Shown here in pieces: positions 50,038-60,041 of a stretch of DNA of 64,000 bases. The translations under genes were made by a program, and so were the position numbers. The number at the start of each line of letters is the position of its first letter. Position 1 is the stretch's first letter. This DNA comes from an uncultured Sphingomonadaceae bacterium (GTDB taxonomy: Bacteria; Pseudomonadota; Alphaproteobacteria; Sphingomonadales; Sphingomonadaceae). A model generated the notes under the pieces. That model was not told where the DNA came from and did no database searches. It was given only the letters and a program-made list of their open reading frames with translations. The stretch is taken from positions 186,001 through 250,000 of the forward strand of contig CANLSQ010000003.1 in NCBI GenBank assembly GCA_947493955.1, read 5' to 3'.

Positions 50038-50694
50038 TTAAGCCAGCAGGCTTTCGAAAAGTTTAAGTCCGTCCGACCCACCGTGCCTAGTATCAATGGC
50101 GCGCTCGGGATGCGGCATCATGCCGAGCACGTTACCTTTGTCATTTAGAACACCCGCAATATTTCGCGCCGATCCGTTTACATTGGTGGCATAGCGAAAG
50201 GCTACCCGGCCATCATCTTCCAATCGGTCCAAAGTCTCATCATCCGCAAAATAGTTGCCGTCATGATGGGCGACCGGAATAGTGATGGATTCGCTGTCTA
50301 TATATGCAGATGTGAATGCCGAGCGAGACTGTCCCACGGTTAATGGCACATCCTTGCAAATAAACTCGATATTCTGGTTGCGCATCAAAACGCCCGGCAA
50401 CAAGCCGATTTCGGTTAATATTTGAAAGCCATTGCATACGCCCAGAATTTTGATGCCCTTATCCGCGGCGTCGATCACGGAGTCGATAATATGGGACCGC
50501 GCCGCCATCGCTCCTGAACGCAGGTAATCGCCGTAAGAAAAACCACCTGGTATCGCGATTACATCCAGATTGTTTGGCAAACTGTTGTCACCGTGCCAAA
50601 CCATATGCGGCTTTGTACCGGTCACCGTTTCCAGCGCGACGGCCATGTCGCGATCACAATTGGAACCGGGGAAGACGAGGACGGCAGAGTTCAT
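50038..50694 (-). CDS. purQ: Phosphoribosylformylglycinamidine synthase, glutaminase subunit
   Basis: Class I glutamine amidotransferase that supplies ammonia to PurL in step four of purine synthesis. The 218-residue product has the nucleophile Cys in [19 protein letters not shown] near residue 88 and the His-Glu pair in [10 protein letters not shown] near 196, plus [20 protein letters not shown] at the start. It lies two bases after purS, so the two are cotranslated; PurS bridges PurQ and PurL. The purL gene is not in the window. Confidence 0.96.
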   Translation of the reverse strand: MNSAVLVFPGSNCDRDMAVALETVTGTKPHMVWHGDNSLPNNLDVIAIPGGFSYGDYLRSGAMAARSHIIDSVIDAADKGIKILGVCNGFQILTEIGLLPGVLMRNQNIEFICKDVPLTVGQSRSAFTSAYIDSESITIPVAHHDGNYFADDETLDRLEDDGRVAFRYATNVNGSARNIAGVLNDKGNVLGMMPHPERAIDTRHGGSDGLKLFESLLA

Positions 50695-50696
50695 GT

Positions 50697-50951
50697 TCAG
50701 ACTTCTTCTGCTGTTTGGCCGGACAGTTTCTGAATTTCAAAATTCTCGATCACTGTATTGGCGAGCAGTTTTTCGCACATTTTTTCAAGGTCGCTGTCTG
50801 TCATGCGGTCATCAACATCAAGTTCGATGAGCTTGCCAGCGCGCACGTCATTTACACCCTTGAAGTCCAGATTTTCCAGGGCGTGATGTATGGCTTTCCC
50901 CTGGGGGTCGAGGACACCGTTTTTCAGTGTCACAAAAATTCTTATCTTCAT
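50697..50951 (-). CDS. purS: Phosphoribosylformylglycinamidine synthase subunit PurS
   Basis: Small bridging subunit of the PurLQS complex, 84 residues. [20 protein letters not shown] is the family signature at the N-terminus, followed by [20 protein letters not shown] and a C-terminal helix. ATG 50951 is used; the open frame continues upstream to 50978 but the family N-terminus begins here. It precedes purQ by two bases. The next gene upstream on this strand is the Slam gene, about 115 bp away, rather than purC. Confidence 0.95.
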   Translation of the reverse strand: MKIRIFVTLKNGVLDPQGKAIHHALENLDFKGVNDVRAGKLIELDVDDRMTDSDLEKMCEKLLANTVIENFEIQKLSGQTAEEV

Positions 50952-51068
50952 GAATCTCGCTTCTTGGTTGGCCGACATGCTGCGCTATTTCCTATAGCGC
51001 TGTCGTCAAAAGGAGCAAGAGATGGTTGTCATCCCATATGTCGGATCATGGCAGTAGATTGATTGAAA

Positions 51069-52508
51069 TCAGAAAAACTTCGCAAATTTGAAATTCACCC
51101 GGTGGCGGTTCATCTGGTACAGGTCATAATTGCTGTCGACGCGGGAATAATTATAGTCGATCGAGGGTGAGAAGCCGAGTACCTTGATCTGCCGACTACC
51201 GACATAGGCTCGGGCAAAAGTTCGCCAGTCCCGGCGTTTTTCGGTTGAGTAAAAAGTGTTGGCTTCGTCAAAGGTCGACCGGCTGATGCTGGCCGAAATG
51301 CCTGCGTTCAGGCCGAATGGCATTTCGCCACCAACACCCAGATTCATTCCGTAATTGAGACTAGAAAACTGATCGGAATCGAGTAGATCGCGCCGTGCAA
51401 ATATGCTGGCTGATGCGATTAATGACTTACCGATCAAGTGTTCGTAAGTTGCATTGGCGCCCAGTTGCCAACCACTAAAACTGTCACTCAGTTTCGAATC
51501 AACCCGCCGGCCGTCCAGCTCGATACCGGCTCTTTGCCCTCGGCTGAGCGCTGTTTGAAAGCCCAATCGTGCTCCATACTCACGGGTCGCCAGACGGCCA
51601 CCGAACCAGCGTTGTTGACCCACAGCCTGCACGGAAACACTCGCATAGCGCGCAATCCGGAATTCCGGACCAGCTGCAATCTGCCCGACAATGTCGTCCG
51701 CCGCTTTACCCTTATAGTTGATGATTTTGCTATCAGCGTCGAACAGGAACGCGAGCTTGTCACTGGCTTTTAAACGAATCCCGCCGGAAAATCCCGCAAT
51801 CTGACCAACGCCTGATCGTTGTCTGGCATTTTCATCAAGCTGCAACTCGCCTTGGGCATCACCCAGTACAGGGAAAATGGCACCAAAATTGACATCAATC
51901 GTTTCCGCGTTTGTCGCACCATTGATGTTGGTGTCGGGCGCGAAGCCGAAATCAAAGCTGAAACGCCAAACCCGCTGATCCCTTAAAATACTGCGCGTAT
52001 TGCGAATCGTCCGGGCGATCTCATCCGGCAGGTTCTCGTCATTTTGCGCGAGACGAAAATGATAGTCGGCGCTGGCTTCTTTGCCGCTCATCAAATAGGT
52101 GCGCGCCAGTTCCAGCCGCACGCGCGTTTGACCTGGATCCTCATCAAGGATCGAGCGAAAGGTTTTGATAGCCTTTTTTAGATCACCTGTTTCGACAGCG
52201 ATGTAGCCTGCCAAAAATTGCTGCTGTATCCGAAGGTCAGGAACCTGTCCGAGAACCTCGACAAGTGGCAGTGCCCGATCATATTGTTTGGCCTGAATGA
52301 AGGCTTCGGCCTTGGCAAGCAATTGCGCTGGTGTAACTTGAAAGCGGCAGATGCCAGCCTCGTCGCATTTCGGCGTCGCCGCTGTAATCGCGGTTTCTGC
52401 CGCTGCTTCATCTGCTGCGATTTCTGCTGCTGCAGGAGTGATATGCAAGGATGCTGCAAGCCCTCCTGTAATTAGGAGGGCTGTTTTGGCAGTGACCGGC
52501 ATTTTCAT
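51069..52508 (-). CDS. Surface lipoprotein assembly modifier (Slam-like outer-membrane translocon)
   Basis: Outer-membrane protein that moves specific lipoproteins to the cell surface. The 479-residue product has a signal peptide (to near residue 28), a periplasmic TPR region (about 55-170: AEAFIQAKQYDRALPLVEVL, AIKTFRSILDEDPGQTRVRL) and a DUF560-type beta barrel from about 180 (WRFSFDFGFAPDTNINGATN) to the end (MNRHRVNFKFAKFF, C-terminal Phe). This two-part plan is diagnostic of Slam proteins known from Neisseria. It begins nine bases after a TbpB-like lipoprotein gene, its probable substrate. Confidence 0.87.
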   Translation of the reverse strand: MKMPVTAKTALLITGGLAASLHITPAAAEIAADEAAAETAITAATPKCDEAGICRFQVTPAQLLAKAEAFIQAKQYDRALPLVEVLGQVPDLRIQQQFLAGYIAVETGDLKKAIKTFRSILDEDPGQTRVRLELARTYLMSGKEASADYHFRLAQNDENLPDEIARTIRNTRSILRDQRVWRFSFDFGFAPDTNINGATNAETIDVNFGAIFPVLGDAQGELQLDENARQRSGVGQIAGFSGGIRLKASDKLAFLFDADSKIINYKGKAADDIVGQIAAGPEFRIARYASVSVQAVGQQRWFGGRLATREYGARLGFQTALSRGQRAGIELDGRRVDSKLSDSFSGWQLGANATYEHLIGKSLIASASIFARRDLLDSDQFSSLNYGMNLGVGGEMPFGLNAGISASISRSTFDEANTFYSTEKRRDWRTFARAYVGSRQIKVLGFSPSIDYNYSRVDSNYDLYQMNRHRVNFKFAKFF

Positions 52509-52517
52509 GACTGGCCC

Positions 52518-53759
52518 CTAGTTTGCTCTGCCGACAAAGGTCCCCAATATGTCAATCCGTTCATCCGGCGTGCCGCCAACGATACGATAACCGCCGCCAA
52601 CTTCTTCGCCATTCGGTCCGTAGAAAGCTCCATCAACGCTGGAGCCGGCAATGTTCACGTCCAAGCGGGCGCCGCCGGGATTGACGAACCAGGCTTCGTT
52701 GAACTGACCGAGGAAGCCGCCCGCCGCAACCAGATCGATCTGACCCGCAGCATTGGCGCGGAATTGTGCGTTTTCTTGTACGCTAAAGCTCCCGCTGGTG
52801 CCGTCAAACAGTGGCGCGCTGACGGTGCCGTCCAAGGAGAGGGCAAAGGTATTAGCGCTGAAATCAACGGTCGTGTTTGCACGGCCGGCGATCCATTGAA
52901 AATAAGTGTCGGTGTTACCCAATGTATCGGGCTGGTCATTGAAGACCATCGAGGCCAACATTGTACCTTCGAAAGAACCCGAACCGCTCGTTGGGACCTG
53001 ATTGTTTGCGCTAAGCTCGCCATAGGCCAGCGCGCCCCGTTCGAAGGTGTTTGTCTGGGTCAAGATCGTGCTGGTGCTGCCATCGGGATTGTCAATATCC
53101 GACTGCACGACACCGGCGGTGTTGCGCAGGTAACCGGCAAAGGTAACATATTGTGTTTCCGTTCCCGGGGTCTGATAGAAAAAGGTTGTTACATCGTAAC
53201 TACCAGCTTCTGCTGTGTTTATGAGGTCAAAAATAAACTCGCCACCAGGCCTGCGAGAGACGTTGCTGGCAGATCCTGACTCGAGATAGTTAATTCCCTG
53301 CAGTCCAAAAGCAGTCGACTCAAGATCGGGAGTACCAAATTGGGGTTCCAGCGCTCCGCCGAAGTCGGTGCGGTGAAGTGGATCCTGAAAACGGCTTGTA
53401 GCACTTGTACCAGCCAGGCCATTGGAAAAGCTTACGTTAAAAATTGCATCGCGTGGACTATAATCAATGGTCAGGTTTGAATTTCTGACGGTTTTGGCGT
53501 CACCTTGGTAAAGCTGGGCACTCTGACCGGCACCGGGCGTACCGGCGTCTTGTACGGAATATTGATAGCTGTGTGTGCTGCCTACAGCGGTGTAAGATTT
53601 TGGCTCTGTCGGATTGACAAATGTATGGGTTTCTCCGCTGCCGTTGGTTCCACCGGTACCCGTGCCTCCTCCTGGTGCGGCACTACCCGCAGACTGGGGG
53701 CCGGCTCCGCCACATGCGGCAAGCATTGTTGTACTGGCTAACAAGATCAAAAGGCGCAT
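52518..53759 (-). CDS. TbpB-like surface lipoprotein (probable Slam substrate)
   Basis: A 413-residue lipoprotein: signal peptide with lipobox (TTMLAACGG), a Gly/Ser/Thr-rich flexible stalk (residues 22-45) and beta-rich lobes. The C-terminal end SSVDGAFYGPNGEEVGGGYR is the hallmark of transferrin-binding-protein-like beta barrels that Slam proteins recognise. Immediate pairing with a Slam gene supports surface display. What it binds is unknown; no TonB receptor partner is adjacent. The pair lies between purC and purS, genes that are adjacent in many alphaproteobacteria. Confidence 0.85.
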   Translation of the reverse strand: MRLLILLASTTMLAACGGAGPQSAGSAAPGGGTGTGGTNGSGETHTFVNPTEPKSYTAVGSTHSYQYSVQDAGTPGAGQSAQLYQGDAKTVRNSNLTIDYSPRDAIFNVSFSNGLAGTSATSRFQDPLHRTDFGGALEPQFGTPDLESTAFGLQGINYLESGSASNVSRRPGGEFIFDLINTAEAGSYDVTTFFYQTPGTETQYVTFAGYLRNTAGVVQSDIDNPDGSTSTILTQTNTFERGALAYGELSANNQVPTSGSGSFEGTMLASMVFNDQPDTLGNTDTYFQWIAGRANTTVDFSANTFALSLDGTVSAPLFDGTSGSFSVQENAQFRANAAGQIDLVAAGGFLGQFNEAWFVNPGGARLDVNIAGSSVDGAFYGPNGEEVGGGYRIVGGTPDERIDILGTFVGRAN

Positions 53760-53913
53760 CGGAAAAATTCCTCACATGAGTTCCACATGAGGGCGGTGCT
53801 ATCATTCTAATGGTTAAATTCGCGTAAACCATCGCGGTGTTTAGTAGGTGATTTGCCCGCCCCTTGAGGGACAAATGCATCGAATCACCTAACAACAAGC
53901 CGAAAGACTATGG

Positions 53914-54693
53914 TTACTTTCCGCGCTTTTTCCGTTCACTATCCAGGTCGAGTACTTCACTTAGGCCGCCTTCTGGGAACAATCCCATACGCCGGGCAAC
54001 TTCCTGATATGCCTCGGCTTCTCCCCCTAAATCACGGCGAAAACGATCCTTGTCGAGTTTTTCATTGGTCTCGATATCCCACAAACGACAGCCATCAGGA
54101 CTAATTTCGTCTGCCAGAATAATCCGGGAGAAATCTCCATCAAAAAGTCGGCCAAATTCTAGTTTGAAATCGACCAATTTTATTCCGATTCCGGCAAACA
54201 TCCCTGCCATGAAATCGTTAATCCGGATCGCCATTGCAGAAATGTCCTGCATTTCCTCCTGCGTCGCCCAGCCAAAACAGGCAATATGCTCTTCGGCAAC
54301 TAGCGGATCTCCCAAAGCATCATCCTTATAACAATATTCCAGCAACGTGTGCGGCAATGGCGTGCCTTCCTCGATGCCCAGACGCTTGCTCAAGGAACCG
54401 GCGGCTACATTGCGCACTATAACCTCGATGGGCACAATTTCGACCTGTTTAACCAACTGCTCTCGCATATTCAGGCGGCGGATGAAATGACTTGGAATTC
54501 CGATATGGCTGAGCAGCGTAAAAATATGCTCGCTGACCCGATTATTTATCACCCCCTTGCCGTTGATTGTACCCTTCTTTTCGGCGTTAAAGGCAGTCGC
54601 ATCATCCTTGAAATATTGAATGATCGTGCCAGGTTCCGGTCCTTCATAAAGGATCTTGGCCTTGCCTTCATATATTTGGCGACGACGGGACAT
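53914..54693 (-). CDS. purC: Phosphoribosylaminoimidazole-succinocarboxamide synthase
   Basis: Joins aspartate to CAIR with ATP to give SAICAR in purine synthesis. The 259-residue product has the ATP site [20 protein letters not shown] near residue 8, [20 protein letters not shown] near 92 and [10 protein letters not shown] near 180, all family signatures including the SAICAR synthetase motif. It is the first of the purine genes on this strand; purS and purQ follow after the inserted lipoprotein/Slam pair. Confidence 0.96.
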   Translation of the reverse strand: MSRRRQIYEGKAKILYEGPEPGTIIQYFKDDATAFNAEKKGTINGKGVINNRVSEHIFTLLSHIGIPSHFIRRLNMREQLVKQVEIVPIEVIVRNVAAGSLSKRLGIEEGTPLPHTLLEYCYKDDALGDPLVAEEHIACFGWATQEEMQDISAMAIRINDFMAGMFAGIGIKLVDFKLEFGRLFDGDFSRIILADEISPDGCRLWDIETNEKLDKDRFRRDLGGEAEAYQEVARRMGLFPEGGLSEVLDLDSERKKRGK

Positions 54694-54723
54694 ATCGGGT
54701 TCCTACTCACAGGAAGAAGTATC

Positions 54724-54774
54724 AAAAACCAAGCCCCGATTGTGCGAATCAATCAGACTCGAAGCAATCGGGGC
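54724..54774 (-). terminator. Terminator of the DUF4349 lipoprotein gene
   Basis: GCCCCGATTG (54733-54742) and CAATCGGGGC (54765-54774) form a perfect 10-bp stem. Read on the minus strand it is followed by TTGGTTTTTG, so it can end transcription from the lipoprotein gene before purC starts. Confidence 0.7.
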
Positions 54775-54814
54775 GTTGATTTCTTTCTATAAGCCAAAGG
54801 CTATGGCGGTGCAA

Positions 54815-55741
54815 TCAATCCTCTGCCGGCACAGTTGACTCGATTTTCCGGCCCCAAAATGTGCGGTCCGCGCCTTTAAAGCGCCGCCGCAAATATATTG
54901 CCAGAGCCAAGAGCAATATCCACGGCAGCAGGATGGCAACAAAAGAGATTACTGCGCCCACCGAATATCCCAGGGTTGAGGCGATATCGCCAAAAGCTTC
55001 GCGGATTGGCCGGGTGAAACCTCCGGAACCCGGAGCGCCGGACCGATAGTTTACCAGCACGGTGCTGTAAGCCACTCGCCCACGCATTTCTTTCAGCCAG
55101 CTGCGTGCCTGATCGATTTCTTCATTAACCTCGGTTACGGCGCGTTCTGCTTCCACAAGTTCGGCCACCGTGCCCTTGCGGGACCGCAGTAACTCTGTCA
55201 GGCGCTCAGCCAGCAAAACCCGGCTGCGTAAACGCGCTTCGGTATCCACAATTTTCTTGGAAAGGTCTTCGCCTGTGATCGAGGCTGCGACCTGGCTGCC
55301 GCCGCTTTCGTCAACCGCCTCGGCCAGCTGTTCACCAAAGGTGCGGGCTTTGGGTGCGGCCACTTCGAGATGCAGGCGGCCCGTCGCATAGTCACCTTCG
55401 CCGCCGCTGTTGGACATATTGAGTACACGGCAGCCGTTGTCGGGCATCTCGTTGCACAAGGCGATATGCGCTTGTTGCGCTTTGGGAATTTCGGATGAAG
55501 GCAAGCGAAAGCCGTAGTCATAGCTATAGGCAATTTGGGGTTGGCTTACCGGGATTTCTGTAGTGTTGGTTTCGCCCTCTGCCACGCGATTTGACGGTGA
55601 CGCCAAAGCAGACGGTTCCGCTTCAGCCTCTGCGACATCCGCTTCTGCCATGTCAAAAGATGTCATGTTTTCAGGCCCCTCGGCGCAGGCGGCAAGGCTG
55701 AAAATCGTGATGGTGGCGATTAAAGTATTGCGCATTCGCAT
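54815..55741 (-). CDS. DUF4349 family lipoprotein
   Basis: A 308-residue inner-membrane-associated lipoprotein of the DUF4349 family, function unknown. The lipobox is FSLAACAE near residue 19, followed by an acidic linker. The family core has AYSYDYGFRLPSSEIPKAQ near 75, a long coiled coil (ERLTELLRSRKGTVAELVEA, about 165-215), then a C-terminal transmembrane helix (VGAVISFVAILLPWILLLAL) and a basic tail. Paired anchors suggest a periplasmic coiled-coil bridge tethered at both ends. Confidence 0.85.
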   Translation of the reverse strand: MRMRNTLIATITIFSLAACAEGPENMTSFDMAEADVAEAEAEPSALASPSNRVAEGETNTTEIPVSQPQIAYSYDYGFRLPSSEIPKAQQAHIALCNEMPDNGCRVLNMSNSGGEGDYATGRLHLEVAAPKARTFGEQLAEAVDESGGSQVAASITGEDLSKKIVDTEARLRSRVLLAERLTELLRSRKGTVAELVEAERAVTEVNEEIDQARSWLKEMRGRVAYSTVLVNYRSGAPGSGGFTRPIREAFGDIASTLGYSVGAVISFVAILLPWILLLALAIYLRRRFKGADRTFWGRKIESTVPAED

Positions 55742-55844
55742 GTATCTTCTCCAATGTGAGGGGCGCAGGCTTCATTTGATACAATGAACATAATCAAGGG
55801 AAAAGTACTTATTTTTAACGCTGAAACTCTGGAAGGAGCGGGTT

Positions 55845-56285
55845 GTGACCAAATATGCTACCATAGATGAAGTGATGGAAACGCTTTATGATTGCATATC
55901 CGGACCGCCGGGTGGGCAAGATTGGGAGCGCGATCGAGAAATCTATCATCCCAAAGCGCTGATCAATCGTACACGTATTGTTGATGGCAAGCCGGTTATT
56001 TTTTCCTTTTCCTATGATGAGTTTGTCGAGGCCACCATTCCGCTGCTGGAAGGACGGTCTTTTTACGAGATTGAAATTGGCCGCAAGACGGATCTGTTTG
56101 GCCAGATTGCTCATGTCTATTCGACCTATGAAGCCCGGGAGACCCCTGACCATCCTGAAATCCAGTTTCGCGGCGTGAATATGGTACATTTATGGAATGA
56201 TGGAGCCCGCTGGTGGATCATGGCGATGATCTGGGACAATGAACGGGAAGGGGTAAACTTGCCGAAAGAATGGCTCGTCAAATAA
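55845..56285 (+). CDS. NTF2-like/SnoaL-fold protein
   Basis: A 146-residue cytoplasmic protein with the NTF2-like cone fold layout: a helical start, IYHPKALINRTRIVDGKPVI near residue 33 and a terminal strand pair (VNMVHLWNDGARWWIMAMIW). The family ranges from isomerases to scaffold proteins, so no function can be assigned. The start is GTG 55845 with GGAAGGAG six bases upstream. It ends 42 bp before parC and is likely cotranscribed with it. Confidence 0.72.
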   Translation: MTKYATIDEVMETLYDCISGPPGGQDWERDREIYHPKALINRTRIVDGKPVIFSFSYDEFVEATIPLLEGRSFYEIEIGRKTDLFGQIAHVYSTYEARETPDHPEIQFRGVNMVHLWNDGARWWIMAMIWDNEREGVNLPKEWLVK

Positions 56286-56327
56286 TCCCTCTCCACAAGC
56301 GGAATCGACCCTGCTATCGCATCCAGC

Positions 56328-58601
56328 ATGAGTGATGTAACCGATGCGCCTGGCGCTGAGCCCGAAGATGAATTTGATGCCATAGTGGACGCACCGTTTG
56401 ATGCGGCGCTGTCCGAGCGTTATCTGATTTACGCCATGTCGACAATCACCGCGCGGTCGCTGCCCGATCTGCGTGACGGCCTGAAACCTGTGCACCGGCG
56501 GCTTCTGTGGGCGATGCGGTTGCTCAAACTGGACCCGGCACAAGGCTACAAAAAATGCGCTCGCGTCGTCGGCGATGTGATCGGTAAATATCACCCTCAT
56601 GGCGATCAGTCTGTCTATGACGCGATGGTCCGTCTCGCGCAGAGTTTTGCGATGCGCTATCCGCTCGTCGACGGGCAGGGAAATTTCGGCAATATCGACG
56701 GAGATAATGCGGCTGCCTATCGATATACCGAAGCGCGTCTGACCCGCCCGGCGATTGAACTGATGCATGGTCTTGACGAAGGTACCGTTGATTTTAAGCC
56801 AACCTATAATGGCGAAGATGAAGAGCCTGAGATCATGCCTGGTCTGTTTCCCAATCTGCTCGCCAATGGCGCGAGCGGCATTGCGGTCGGCATGGCGACT
56901 AGCATTCCTTCGCACAATGTGGCGGAGATTATCGATGCGGCGACCTTGCTAATCGAAAAACCCAAGTCCGAGCATGCCGAGATTATGGAAATCATCAAAG
57001 GGCCTGATCTTCCCACTGGCGGCACGCTGGTCGATCCGAAGTCGGTTATTGATGCTGCTTATGAAAGCGGCCGCGGCGCGATGCGTGTGCGGGCGAAGTG
57101 GGAGAAGGAAGACGCCGAAGGTCGAGGTGCCTGGCAGATAGTCGTCACCGAAATTCCCTATCAGGTGCAAAAGGGTAAGCTGATCGAACAGATCGCCCAG
57201 ATTATTGCCGACAAGAAGCTTCCTATTCTCGCCGACATTCGCGACGAGTCAGACGAAGACGTCCGCATCGTGCTGGAGCCGAAAAGTCGCGCCGTCGATC
57301 CTGATGATCTGATGAATGCCTTGTTCCGGATGAGCGATCTGGAGAACCGCTTTTCGCTCAACATGAATGTGCTCGACAAGGACCGCACCCCGAAGGTCAT
57401 GGGTATCACTGAAGTCCTGCAACATTGGATTGTCCATCAGATCGAGGTGCTGGTGCGCCGTTCGCAGCATCGCATAGACAAAATCGATTCCCGGCTGGAG
57501 CTGCTCGAAGGCTATATTATCGCCTATCTCAATCTCGATCGCGTGATTGAGATTATCCGCAATAATGATGAGCCGAAGCCACTTCTGATGGAAGAGTTCA
57601 AGCTGAACGACCGACAGGCGGAGGCGATCCTCAACATGCGGTTGCGGTCTTTGCGCAAGCTGGAGGAAATGGAGCTGCGGACCGAGCGGGACAAGCTGCT
57701 CGAAGAACGCGAGGGGCTGGCAAAGTTGATCGAAAGTCCGGCACGGCAGAAGACACGTCTCAAAAAAGATCTGGCTGCCATGCGCAAACTCTATGCAGAG
57801 GATACCGAGCTGGGCGCACGCCGAACGATGCTGGAAGAAGCGGCGCCCGCGCGTGAAATTTCGCTCGAAGCTTTTATCGAGAAAGAACCGGTTACTGTGA
57901 TCATGTCCAAGCGCGGCTGGATCAAGGCGATGAAGGGTCATGCCGATCTGTCCAAGCCAGAGTCCTTCAAGTTCAAGGAAGGTGATGGTCCGAGATACGC
58001 CTTTCATGCACAAACGACGGACAAGCTGTTGATGTGCTGCGATAACGGACGATTCTACACGATAGGTGCGGACAAGCTGCCCGGCGCGCGGGGTTTCGGT
58101 GAACCAGTGGCGTCGATGGTCGACATGGAGCCCGGAACCGAGCCAATTGCCATGATGGTGGCTGATCCCAAGGGCAAGCTTCTGATCGCGTCGACATGGG
58201 GACGCGGCTTTGTCACCAACATCGCTGATGTGGTTGCTGAGACCAAAAAGGGGCGTCAGGTTGTCAATCTGAAAGGCGATGCAAAATTGCTGGTTGTGCG
58301 GCCGATTACCCCGGATGCAGACCATGTCGCGGCCATTGGTGAAAACCGCAAACTGGTGGTCTTCGCACTGTCCGAAATGCCGGAAATGGCGAAGGGGCAG
58401 GGCGTCATGTTGCAACGCTATAAAGATGGCGGATTGTCAGACGCGACAGTGTTCAAACTGGAAGAAGGCCTGAGCTGGGCCATGGGCGGTGACTCCGGGC
58501 GCACGCGGACCGAGCATGATCTGACCATGTGGCGGGTTGCCCGCGGGGCGGCGGGAAGACTGCCTCCGACAGGTTTCCCCAAGAGCGGGAAATTTGATTG
58601 A
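56328..58601 (+). CDS. parC: DNA topoisomerase IV subunit A
   Basis: Type II topoisomerase subunit that separates daughter chromosomes, 757 residues. The catalytic Tyr is in [19 protein letters not shown] near residue 127; the winged-helix region is [18 protein letters not shown] and [19 protein letters not shown] near 88-106 (quinolone-determining region). At the positions equal to E. coli Ser80 and Glu84 it has Gln and Asp. The C-terminal wheel domain (residues about 520-757) lacks a full GyrA box, which favours ParC over GyrA. parE is not adjacent. Confidence 0.92.
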   Translation: MSDVTDAPGAEPEDEFDAIVDAPFDAALSERYLIYAMSTITARSLPDLRDGLKPVHRRLLWAMRLLKLDPAQGYKKCARVVGDVIGKYHPHGDQSVYDAMVRLAQSFAMRYPLVDGQGNFGNIDGDNAAAYRYTEARLTRPAIELMHGLDEGTVDFKPTYNGEDEEPEIMPGLFPNLLANGASGIAVGMATSIPSHNVAEIIDAATLLIEKPKSEHAEIMEIIKGPDLPTGGTLVDPKSVIDAAYESGRGAMRVRAKWEKEDAEGRGAWQIVVTEIPYQVQKGKLIEQIAQIIADKKLPILADIRDESDEDVRIVLEPKSRAVDPDDLMNALFRMSDLENRFSLNMNVLDKDRTPKVMGITEVLQHWIVHQIEVLVRRSQHRIDKIDSRLELLEGYIIAYLNLDRVIEIIRNNDEPKPLLMEEFKLNDRQAEAILNMRLRSLRKLEEMELRTERDKLLEEREGLAKLIESPARQKTRLKKDLAAMRKLYAEDTELGARRTMLEEAAPAREISLEAFIEKEPVTVIMSKRGWIKAMKGHADLSKPESFKFKEGDGPRYAFHAQTTDKLLMCCDNGRFYTIGADKLPGARGFGEPVASMVDMEPGTEPIAMMVADPKGKLLIASTWGRGFVTNIADVVAETKKGRQVVNLKGDAKLLVVRPITPDADHVAAIGENRKLVVFALSEMPEMAKGQGVMLQRYKDGGLSDATVFKLEEGLSWAMGGDSGRTRTEHDLTMWRVARGAAGRLPPTGFPKSGKFD

Positions 58602-58619
58602 GTCCGAAGCCTGAAGAAC

Positions 58620-58642
58620 CCGCTTTGGGCGAAAGAGCGGAC
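58620..58642. repeat. R2 REP-like element between parC and the KDPG aldolase gene
   Basis: CCGCTTTGGGCG followed by AAAGAGCGGAC matches the R2 core with small changes. It lies in the 80-bp gap between convergent genes, the usual position of REP elements. Confidence 0.55.
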
Positions 58643-58680
58643 ATAAAACTGCTTCTGGATTGGCTTGCAGCAGATCTGAT

Positions 58681-59316
58681 TTATTCAGCGTGACCTTTCA
58701 TTGCGCTAGCCGTTCGGGCCGTATTTCCAATCAAATCAAGATCAGGTGATCCCTTGGGGACGAGCCAACTACCTCCAACGCAAAGCACGTTTTTCAAGGC
58801 CAGCCAATCCACCGCATTCTTTGCGTTAATCCCACCAGTGGGACAAAACAGGCACTGGCCAAACGGTCCGCTTAGCGCATTTAATGATGGAATCCCGCCG
58901 GATGCTTCTGCCGGAAAGAATTTGAAATGATGGAAGCCCATGTCCATACCGCGCATGATGTCACTAGCGCTAGCTATTCCGGGAAGAAATGGAATTTTTG
59001 CTGAGAGGACCGCTTTGCCCAAATCTTCGGTTAATCCCGGGGATACAATAAATTCCGCGCCGGCCAAAAGTGCTGCATCGAGATTGTCGGGATTGGTGAT
59101 CGTACCAGCCCCCACGATTGCACCATCTACCTTTCGCATCTCTCGAATAACGTCGAGCGCGGCTTCGGTTCTCAAAACCACTTCAAGAACTCTCAATCCA
59201 TTGGCCACGAGCGTTTGTGCTATGGGTCGCGCGTCCGCGATATCATCAATGGCCAACACCGGAATGACCGGTGCGGTCCGCATAAGCTTCTCAATCGGCT
59301 GCATATCACCACTCAT
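58681..59316 (-). CDS. eda: 2-keto-3-deoxy-6-phosphogluconate aldolase (Eda family)
   Basis: Class I aldolase that splits KDPG to pyruvate and glyceraldehyde 3-phosphate, or joins pyruvate to aldehydes in reverse. In the 211-residue product the Schiff-base Lys is in FHHFKFFPAEASGG near residue 135; the active-site Glu and Arg are in VLEVVLRTE, and GAGTITNP, SPGLTE and VGGSWLVPKG are all present. ATG 59316 is preferred to earlier starts by the family N-terminus. It is the last gene of a four-gene unit with phosphatase, cytidylyltransferase and glycosyltransferase genes rather than with Entner-Doudoroff partners, so its role may be in sugar-acid synthesis. Confidence 0.9.
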   Translation of the reverse strand: MSGDMQPIEKLMRTAPVIPVLAIDDIADARPIAQTLVANGLRVLEVVLRTEAALDVIREMRKVDGAIVGAGTITNPDNLDAALLAGAEFIVSPGLTEDLGKAVLSAKIPFLPGIASASDIMRGMDMGFHHFKFFPAEASGGIPSLNALSGPFGQCLFCPTGGINAKNAVDWLALKNVLCVGGSWLVPKGSPDLDLIGNTARTASAMKGHAE

Positions 59317-59336
59317 CTCTGGCCCCATATGATCAT

Positions 59337-60041
59337 TTAAGCGGCTTTCCTGCTTGCGGAAGCCGATGTGGCAGGCTTCCCATCGTCCGCGATGAAGAAC
59401 TTGCCCAATCGGTCGACCACAGTTGTCCCCTCGGGAAAGGGGTTCGTTGCTTTTTCGGCACGGCCCAAGAAGTCCATATCGCAAGCCAAGGCGCAGTTAT
59501 AATCCGTCATTGCGTCACCTACAAAAAGGCATTGATCGACAGTCAATCCGTTCGCGCGCATAATATCGCGCGCAATCACATCCTTTTTTTCCGGTGAGCC
59601 TCGGGCAGTTTTGAAAAATGGATTCAGGCCCTTGCGCTCTATAATGATCTGCAACTCATCATGCGGTGTTCCTGAAACAATATGGGCCTGAATATTGCGC
59701 CGTATCAACATCGCAAGAATATCGGCGACGTCAGGCAGCAAGGCACTCGCCACGACCTCATCCAGCACAATCGAAGACAATTTGTCGCACCATTGCAGAA
59801 CCTCATCTTCTGACAATGTTATGCCGAGCAAATCGCGATGAAAGCGCGGAATTTTGTCATATCGGGTTTCGCCGGGAACGGCGCGTTGATAATCCTCCAC
59901 CGCCTGTCGGACATCTGGTCCGAACTCATCATATAGCGCTCCGAATGCGGTTATTTTGGCATCAACGGAATCGGCGATCACTCCGTCAAAATCAAAGAGG
60001 ATACAGTCATATTGCGACAGGGAAGTCGGGGTCATGGGCAC
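59337..60041 (-). CDS. HAD-IA phosphatase
   Basis: A 234-residue haloacid dehalogenase-like phosphatase with all four motifs: DFDGVIADSVDAK (nucleophile Asp and acid Asp) near residue 17, HIVSGTPHDEL (Ser) near 115, a Lys in GSPEKKDVI near 143 and LFVGDAMTDYNCA near 167. The helical cap places it in the phosphoglycolate phosphatase/HAD-IA group. Its start overlaps the cytidylyltransferase gene by 35 bases and the aldolase gene follows after 20 bp, so the three are coupled. In KDO and sialic acid pathways a HAD phosphatase acts just before CMP activation. Confidence 0.85.
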   Translation of the reverse strand: MPMTPTSLSQYDCILFDFDGVIADSVDAKITAFGALYDEFGPDVRQAVEDYQRAVPGETRYDKIPRFHRDLLGITLSEDEVLQWCDKLSSIVLDEVVASALLPDVADILAMLIRRNIQAHIVSGTPHDELQIIIERKGLNPFFKTARGSPEKKDVIARDIMRANGLTVDQCLFVGDAMTDYNCALACDMDFLGRAEKATNPFPEGTTVVDRLGKFFIADDGKPATSASASRKAA

